This document shows positions 60,114-64,000 of a stretch of DNA of 64,000 bases, piece by piece. Position numbers and translations under genes: made by a program. The notes beneath the pieces are model-generated. The model made no database searches and was not told the DNA's origin. It saw nothing but the letters and a program-made list of their open reading frames with translations. The DNA lies in contig JBANDB010000001.1 of the NCBI GenBank assembly GCA_037576215.1, positions 5,146,001 through 5,210,000 on the forward strand, in the 5' to 3' direction. How positions within the stretch are numbered: position 1 is the stretch's first letter; each line of letters starts with the position of its first letter. Origin of the DNA: Armillaria gallica (lineage: Eukaryota > Basidiomycota > Agaricomycetes > Agaricales > Physalacriaceae).

Positions 60114-62550
60114 TCAATTACCAACCTGCTTTGGTCGCAACAGGCCAAAGAACTTTCCTCGTTTCGCTTGGGCCTCGATGCTCTCCCTCACCTCGTGCTC
60201 GATCTCCTCTTCCGAGATATACCCACCCGTAGAATACCACACAACAGTTAACATACCAATGAGAGCTGTGAGAACGCAACTGTCCAAATTGTCAGCATAA
60301 GCGGATCCTCAGAAGGAGAGCCAAAGTATCACTCACCCAGCCATAGCGCCGATACCCTTTGAATGCCAGCCAAGTTTCTGCGGGAACGGTCCCAAGGTCA
60401 AGCCACTGAGATCAGTCGCTGATTCATGTCCTGCGGCATTTCCAGAGAAGGGCGTGCCCACGGCCTTACAATTGTCGTATAGTGCTTGCGGGGGGGTGTT
60501 GCGCTGCTGAGCCACGAGCGGGGCCTCGATTAGTGTTATGGCAAGACCAGCTTGAAGATGCCATTCGATATGGCCTGATTATGTAGGTAAGAAGCGAAAC
60601 CAAGAGGTAAAGGTGAAGCTTACAATGAAGCATCCATGTTCCGGGATTATCCGCGACAACACGAAGGGTTATGGAGCCCATTGAAGGGATATGGACCGTA
60701 TCCCGACGCATAGGATTCGCCTGGCCTTCAACAATAGGCGGGTTTAGAAGGGGGTCACCAGACGTGTAATCTTCAGAACGTCCAACGATCATGGGCTTAT
60801 GTCCATGCAAATGGCTGGGAAGATAATACGTAAATCGCGTCGAAGAGACGTAACGAAGCCGGGCTTACAACGGATGCTTCCCTGCATCTCCATTCTTGAT
60901 GGTGATGTCCACAACGTCCCCGAAGTCGACCACGAAACTGAGAGGGGTATACGCACTCTCCGCAGTAGCATTGTCTCCCAAACTGAGTGCGCTGAGAATC
61001 GCAGGTACCTCTGGGGAGTTGTACGTGATCTGGTTAAACATGGCATGATTCGTCCCATCGTCCATGGTGTCGAACATAACTTCTAGATCGATCGTTTTGT
61101 TGGCCGTGGGAGCCGCGATGACCTCGACCGGGACCAGTGCAGTATCATTAACGTCGGCATATGTGTCAATAGATCCGAGATCGGTAAGGGACGCGGACGA
61201 CGAATATGTGATGGAGGAAGTCACATCTGGGGGTACACGTGAGATCAAGAACTCTGCATCAATCATGAGAAGGGAACATACTGGGGTTCAACGAGTCTGG
61301 AACGGTATCGAACATCGTAACGTCCATGTTCGCGTGGATAGCCCAGTTACTGACATTGGTATCATTACGAGCCGTGACAAGAACAGAGTACCGTTGAGCG
61401 ACAGCGATGCTGATTAGATCAATGGGTGACTCTTCGATGTCAGTCTATAAAACATAGGTTTAGGTGCTAGTCCTTTAGTGTCAAGTCAAGTCAAGCATCT
61501 TACCCCATCGACCTCGATCTAAATGGAGTTGAATTTATTAGCCGCGAACATTGACAACGAAGAGAAGCCCTCACAATGCGCATTTCATGACCATCAATCC
61601 AAAAGTAGAACATCGCAAAACCGCCCACGTTCAAGATCCTAAGGCGGTATGTCTTTCCCGCTTCGAATGGGAGAGTAGCATTTTCATTGAACCCGACAGC
61701 TGAGGTTGCTGAAGGAAAAGAAGTTCCCGAAATGGGCCCAAGATAAGACCCGTTTTGAGCAGCAAAGTAGATCAAACTAGATTCTACCACATTGTTACTC
61801 GAATAACGTTACACGGGCATATGGTGGTGGCTTACCGGGTACAGGTTCAGCACCACCAGGATTGGAAATGCTGATGAATTGTTTCAAGAGGTCATCGTGC
61901 TGCTCGTGGTACCATTCGGAGAGAACGATGATGTATTCCTCGTCGTACGAGTGGACTTCTTTCGAAGGATGGATAACGACGGGCGCGCGCAAGCCGTCAA
62001 CATAATGACCCTGAAGAATGGAAATTACATCTGGATACAGTTGAGGCATATCTTTGCACTTGCCTTTGCGTGGCCGTGCACCCAGTATGTTCCCCATTGA
62101 CCCGAAGAGTTGATGGGTACGACGTAGTCAAATTGTCCGCCGGGTGGAATGCCGCTGAAGACGGGTCAGTATCAACAAGAAGCGTAGCGAGGACTAGGCT
62201 TACCATTCGCTGACCTGTAGGGCGCCGTCCATCCAAGAGGTAGAATTAAAGAACATGCCATGGTGATGAAGAGTAGACAGCTCGGGCAGCGAATTTGTGG
62301 CATGGACGATAAGCGAATCATTGGCGGAAACGTCAACCACCGGTATGCTAGAGTGGATTTAGACAAAGACCCAGGTCCAAGAAAAACTAACTACTCACGG
62401 CCAAGTATTGTTGATACCTACGACGCGCCGGCTGAACAGGCCGTCTGGATTGGCATCCTGGACATACGTTATGTTCCACCAGATTTCTTGGACACCAGCG
62501 AGAACGGGGGAAGCAAATAAGAATGAAGCCAGTGCAACAGGCGACCACAT
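60114..62550 (-). CDS. FET3: FET3-type multicopper ferroxidase
   Basis: Oxidises Fe2+ to Fe3+ at the cell surface and hands it to the FTR1 permease. Eleven exons (62399-62550, 62204-62347, 62064-62154, 61836-62010, 61575-61783, 61504-61518, 61282-61444, 60869-61226, 60624-60814, 60337-60574, 60114-60279) join in frame to 633 aa. Signal peptide MWSPVALASFLFASPVLAG. Copper ligands: LHHHG (about 77-81), WVHGH, HPFHLHGH (about 434-441), HCHIEWHL (about 499-506), with Leu as axial position. Fet3-type rather than laccase: LSEWYH and NPGGAEPVP (ferroxidase Glu region), MFDTVPDSL, and a C-terminal membrane helix (CVLTALIGMLTVVWYSTGGY) with a charged cytosolic tail. The third intron uses GC-AG (GCAAGT at 62063), and exon 6 is only 15 nt. 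Divergent neighbour of FTR1 with GATA sites between. Confidence 0.95.
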
Positions 62551-62719
62551 CTTGAGCGACGCTACCACCTGGGAGTAGAAGGATGAGCGGATGCAAGGCA
62601 GGTCCGAGGTACCATTTAAATCCGGTATTATTTAAAGGAGGTGAACATAATGGAGCACGGGTCAGTTCGTTGTAAAGCGGACATTGACAGATGTGTTATT
62701 TTTAGAAGGTGAAAATTTT

Positions 62720-62728
62720 ATCTGATAG
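62720..62728 (+). promoter_or_regulatory. Near-match iron-GATA site
   Basis: ATCTGATAG: 8 of 9 positions match ATCWGATAA. It is 14 bases from an exact site, giving a close pair about 170-200 bases upstream of FET3. Confidence 0.5.
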
Positions 62729-62741
62729 GCCCACGATGCAT

Positions 62742-62750
62742 ATCAGATAA
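62742..62750 (+). promoter_or_regulatory. Exact iron-GATA site
   Basis: ATCAGATAA matches ATCWGATAA at all nine positions; nearer the FET3 side of the shared promoter. Confidence 0.7.
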
Positions 62751-63103
62751 GGATAACGCCACCTATTGGTGCATCCGGCCTTTCGGGCCTCGACAGGTCT
62801 CGAGGCCCCTCTGAGATATCTGGTTTTTGAACTACTATGCCACGAGCTTCGTGGCCAGCGGGAGAAGTGGGAGAAAGGAGAAAAATCGTGATCGCGGATG
62901 TATCTCGCAAAATAATGATGGGACAAGAGGGACAAGTAAAGTTACAAAGTGACTGGGCATCGTACTAGTACATCAGAGATATTTTATTCTGGGATCCGAA
63001 TTCTGCACCACCCAGGACCCTTTGAACCTTCAAAACAGCCGGACATTTCAGGGCGCTATTGTGCGGAAAGTCGACATCTAATCATAGAACCGATTTTCAC
63101 ATC

Positions 63104-63112
63104 TTATCAGAT
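63104..63112 (-). promoter_or_regulatory. Exact iron-GATA site, FTR1 side
   Basis: TTATCAGAT on the plus strand, so ATCTGATAA on the minus strand, an exact match. It lies about 150 bases before the FTR1 start. Confidence 0.7.
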
Positions 63113-63262
63113 TTGATATGATGAGGCATTTGAAGGTTCCATGTGACACATATGCCTCATTGAATCTCGCGCCGAAAAGGCTCAAGTCCGAAAGGGTTAA
63201 TTTAAATATACTGATGCTTCGTACCTCCCCCCACCCTTTCCTGCTTCCAGGTATTCGTGGCA

Positions 63263-64000
63263 ATGGCGAAGAGCGTATTCTCCGTCCCTATTTTCTTCAT
63301 CGTTTTCCGTGAAACTTTGGAGGCGGCTATCATCGTTTCCGTCCTCCTAGGTCTCGCTGAGCAGATAGTTCAGGATGATCCAGGCCGAATTGGTGGAACG
63401 ACTACACAGAAGGATTCACACGGCTCTAATAGTAGCCCTCGCATCGACGGTGAAGACGCGTTGCCTGACCTGTCAGACGAGGATGATCAAGTCCACCGTC
63501 GTCGCCTCATCCGCAAGCTGAGAATTCAGGTTAATCATTTTTATAGCCTTCAAAGTCATTTTATCTGATGCCGTAAAGATTTTCCTTGGCGCAGGACTCG
63601 GTTTATTCCTCGCCCTCGCGATCGGCGCTGCGTATGTCCTCCTTTAACCCCGGCCAATGATGTTTTGGACTCAAATTTGGATAGGTTTATCGCCGTCTGG
63701 TTCACTCAAGCGGCCGATTTATGGTCCAAGTCTGAAGAACTATGGGAAGGTGTATCAAAAAGCCCTCTTTTTACTGTGGTCCGTTCACTGATCGGTTTTC
63801 TCTCCAGGTATATTCGAACTTATTGCCTGTATCATGATCTTCGTCATGGGAGTTACCATGCTCAAGATGGATCGGGGTAGGAGTCCTCCTTTCATCTTTA
63901 CTACTTGTGCTGATTGGCGGCCTTTAGCTAAGGCAAAATGGCGCATCAAGCTTGAGCGCGCTTTTGAAGGAAAGCGTATGTCGTTCTTTCCTCCCACTTG
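63263..64000 (+). CDS. FTR1: FTR1-type high-affinity iron permease, cut by the window end
   Basis: Plasma-membrane channel that takes in the Fe3+ made by FET3. Exons 63263-63529, 63579-63631, 63685-63749, 63808-63876 and 63928-63975 join in frame; the next donor (GTATGT) is at 63976 and the rest lies outside. The first helix has the family motif RExLE as [20 protein letters not shown] loop rich in Asp/Ser and His/Arg follows, then [20 protein letters not shown] (helix 2), the [17 protein letters not shown] helix and the basic [13 protein letters not shown], matching the known FTR1 order. The second REGLE motif and the C-terminus are not in the window. The start at 63263 (ATG GCG AAG) is preferred. 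Divergent to FET3, as in many fungi. Confidence 0.92.

Larger units (their letters stand above)
62551..63262. promoter_or_regulatory. Shared divergent promoter of FET3 and FTR1
   Basis: The 712 bp between the two start codons hold three iron-GATA-like sites, listed separately, and no ORF worth calling. In dikaryotic fungi a GATA repressor (SreA/Urbs1/Fep1 type) binds ATCWGATAA when iron is plentiful (established knowledge). Two exact copies here suggest both genes are switched off together by iron (inference). Confidence 0.75.

Noticed and set aside
1..64000. CRISPR arrays, bacterial operons, rRNA genes
   Set aside because: No short regularly spaced repeats, no ribosome-binding sites and no rRNA-like sequence; the gene structures are spliced fungal ones.

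Overview
The window is a piece of nuclear DNA from a basidiomycete fungus, most likely a mushroom-forming agaricomycete. This rests on very short GT-AG introns (about 50-60 bases) placed densely in every conserved gene, on several F-box genes, on a sedolisin protease and a FET3/FTR1 iron-uptake pair of fungal type, and on a decayed Ty3/gypsy retrotransposon. It is neither bacterial nor viral. TGA is used as an ordinary stop by host genes.

Bases 1-31,000 are gene-poor and repeat-rich. They hold eight copies of one very small gene (about 70-90 aa). Each copy has a variable, mostly Ser/Pro/Ala-rich N-terminus and a nearly invariant C-terminus beginning KLRLDLNLEVEI and ending NGDITLSLLE. The four left copies (2.2, 4.2, 7.6 and 10.3 kb) lie on the minus strand and the four right copies (20.4, 23.2, 25.1 and 30.3 kb) on the plus strand, so the array is divergent. 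Seven copies share a terminal phase-2 intron that leaves a last exon of only 7 nt; the copy at 4.2 kb has lost it. Diverged inverted duplications (1-1265 with 18482-20241; 2085-2650 with 23033-23600) show that the array grew by inverted segmental duplication. Inside it sit a conserved unknown gene (11.4 kb), a DUF1295 / steroid 5-alpha-reductase-like membrane protein (13.0 kb), a leucine-rich-repeat-like gene (21.5 kb) and an AFG1-type mitochondrial ATPase carrying an in-frame TAG (26-27.9 kb).

Bases 33,000-41,000 are ordinary compact gene space: a secreted sedolisin of 13 exons, an F-box gene, serine hydroxymethyltransferase with a probable dual start, and a second F-box gene. Two of these genes contain 8-nt microexons.

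Bases 41,990-58,260 are a transposon nest. A 1,199-bp non-autonomous hAT-like element (8-bp target duplication) carries a tRNA-like A box/B box segment. Next is a 13.97-kb Ty3/gypsy element (636-bp LTRs, 4-bp target duplication) inserted in an exon of a third F-box gene; removing the element and one target copy rejoins the F-box reading frame exactly. The element's ORFs are broken by about 20 TGA codons, 2 TAA, 1 TAG and one frameshift, which fits CpG-directed C-to-T decay.

Bases 60,100-64,000 hold a divergent FET3 ferroxidase and FTR1 iron permease pair. Their shared 712-bp promoter contains two perfect and one near-perfect ATCWGATAA iron-GATA sites. Together the pair would form the high-affinity reductive iron-uptake complex of the plasma membrane. 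FTR1 runs off the window end.
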